Positions 63,063 through 64,000 of a stretch of DNA of 64,000 nucleotides are shown in pieces. Under the pieces are notes generated by a model, which did not search any database, was not told where the DNA came from, and was given only the letters and a program-made list of their open reading frames with translations. Both the position numbers and the translations under genes were made by a program. Source of the DNA: Oscillatoria sp. FACHB-1406 (lineage in GTDB: Bacteria > Cyanobacteriota > Cyanobacteriia > Cyanobacteriales > Spirulinaceae); assembly GCF_014698145.1 (NCBI RefSeq), contig NZ_JACJSM010000023.1:1-64000 (forward strand). The letters are read 5' to 3'. The stretch's first letter is position 1, and every line of letters starts with the position of its first letter.

Positions 63063-63998
63063 CTAGATAACCGGGAAGTTTTTAACGAGATCGTCACCTG
63101 CGATAATGGTAGTTTCATAGGTGTAGTTCGCATTTAGTTTGTAGCGGCGGTCTTTCATGATAATATCCATGAAATCTTCATGTCCTTCTGCGGTACGTCC
63201 AACGAAACAACCTGCAGCCCAACGACCAATATCGTGACGGACTGCACCGTTAGCGTGATGTTGATTAATACCAAACAGTCCGGTATCGAGTTTGTCGCCC
63301 GTGCGGAAACCATCTTTGTTAAAATCGCGGTGAACGGTGACAGGTTTGGTTTGAACTAAAGCTTTACCTTGATTCGTATGACGAGTAATATGAGCGCCGA
63401 CTTGCCAAGCTTTGTACTGACCAAATTTAATCCGAGCCGCACCATTTGGGTTCATTGGATTGACAGTCCAAAATCTTCCGGGTTCGGTAGTTGCTTCCCA
63501 ATTTCCTACAATTTTCGGAGTTCCATTCACAATTTCAATTACCATGCGACGGTCGTTAAAATGATTGGGAGTATCTGTATTTTCGGTTCCGTCGGCATTC
63601 ATTCCTTCAACGTAAACAATGTTAAATTCGCCCGGTTTCACAGAAATACTGTAATCTTTCGTCAACATATATTTGATAATGCGACCCGCTAGGTCGTTAC
63701 CCGGTCTGAGCTTAGAAACGATAAACTCTTCCAACTCTTTTGGATCGGTTTCAATAAGCTTCTTGGAAGTTTCAAAGTCTAAGATGCCAACGTTAGAGCA
63801 ATTAGTATAACCTTGAAATTCCTTGAACGCCTCGGTTGTAATCGGCCCAAACTTTCCGTCTACGGGAGGGTCTAACAGCTTGAGCCAAATCAAAACTTTC
63901 TGAATATCAGTCGTTAGCTCTTCATCGGCGGCAATTTCGAGCATCGTGTATTGCTTTCCGGAAGTTCTAGCAAGTTCGTAAAATTCTGGAAGGTACAT
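63063..63998 (-). CDS. Peptidoglycan-binding protein with C-terminal catalytic-like domain
   Basis: A 311-residue protein. A peptidoglycan-binding PG_binding_1-like region is near residues 30-80 (DIQKVLIWLKLLDPPVDGKFG, TTEAFKEFQGY). The C-terminal part has TVHRDFNKDGFRTGDKLDTG, INQHHANGAVRHDIG and WAAGCFVGRTAEGHEDF; the His...AAGC spacing recalls the HX-n-SxGC of YkuD L,D-transpeptidases, but this is not certain. No signal peptide is present. Its ATG is 2 bases from the window edge, so it may be complete, and an operon could extend beyond. It is the first visible gene of the cluster. Confidence 0.75.
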   Translation of the reverse strand: MYLPEFYELARTSGKQYTMLEIAADEELTTDIQKVLIWLKLLDPPVDGKFGPITTEAFKEFQGYTNCSNVGILDFETSKKLIETDPKELEEFIVSKLRPGNDLAGRIIKYMLTKDYSISVKPGEFNIVYVEGMNADGTENTDTPNHFNDRRMVIEIVNGTPKIVGNWEATTEPGRFWTVNPMNPNGAARIKFGQYKAWQVGAHITRHTNQGKALVQTKPVTVHRDFNKDGFRTGDKLDTGLFGINQHHANGAVRHDIGRWAAGCFVGRTAEGHEDFMDIIMKDRRYKLNANYTYETTIIAGDDLVKNFPVI

Positions 63999-64000
63999 AG

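Noticed and set aside
57044-63998. Prophage
   Set aside because: No integrase, terminase, capsid or tail gene is visible; only lysis-like enzymes are present, so a phage origin is possible but unsupported within the window.

Overview
The window reads as a chromosomal segment of a cyanobacterium. The palindrome GCGATCGC (HIP1-type) is scattered through coding and non-coding DNA. The gene content is typical of the phylum: aerobic Mg-protoporphyrin ester cyclase (acsF), ClpC, a TxlA/HCF164-like thioredoxin, a NIL-domain ferredoxin, GlcE/GlcF subunits, a DUF2555 protein, a GUN4-domain kinase, Uma2 nuclease and a TpsA-like adhesin. AT-rich heptamer repeats and small palindromes between genes also fit a filamentous or large-genome cyanobacterium. 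No rRNA, tRNA, CRISPR array or full-length transposase was seen.

Layout. 0-4.5 kb: a truncated receiver domain facing a histidine kinase with a degenerate ATP lid, then ferredoxin, thioredoxin and acyltransferase genes. 4.6-7.7 kb: a very Gly-rich secreted adhesin. 7.8-9.6 kb: an ATPase gene translationally coupled to a PIN-like nuclease gene that carries an in-frame stop. 10-17.8 kb: housekeeping genes (coaBC, DUF2555, cupin, SucC/SucD-like pair, CADD-like oxidase, truncated haemoglobin). 18-23 kb: a hicBA module with a nonsense-mutated toxin inside a duplicated leader, an MsbA-like ABC exporter, and a two-gene PARIS-like (AriA ATPase + DUF4435/AriB) defence candidate. 23-36 kb: PNPOx-like protein, RodZ-like protein, pseudouridine synthase, DUF2993, cobO, a RelE/ParE-type TA pair, rseP, nth, acsF, clpC, pepA. 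36-48 kb: VWA protein, polytopic membrane protein, CAP protein, zinc-ribbon kinase with GUN4 domain beside a 287-bp tandem duplication, glcF/glcE, GAF-GGDEF-EAL protein, moaD. 48-57 kb: transporter genes (sugar-type permease, potC, potA) split by mrdA, a Cys-rich PD-(D/E)XK nuclease, MAPEG, Uma2, a HEPN-like protein and cobS.

57-64 kb: a run of minus-strand genes for leaderless cell-wall or ester hydrolases: a peptidoglycan-binding protein with a possible YkuD-like motif, a GH25 muramidase, a two-TM SLATT/DUF4231-like or holin-like protein, an Amidase_3 amidase and two tandem SGNH hydrolase paralogues, the last separated by a MITE-like element. I consider this the best candidate for an undescribed system. 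The PARIS-like pair and the ATPase-PIN pair are the best defence candidates. A recurring theme is damage to toxin or signalling genes: receiver truncated, kinase G2 box lost, PIN and HicA genes each stopped by one TAA codon.
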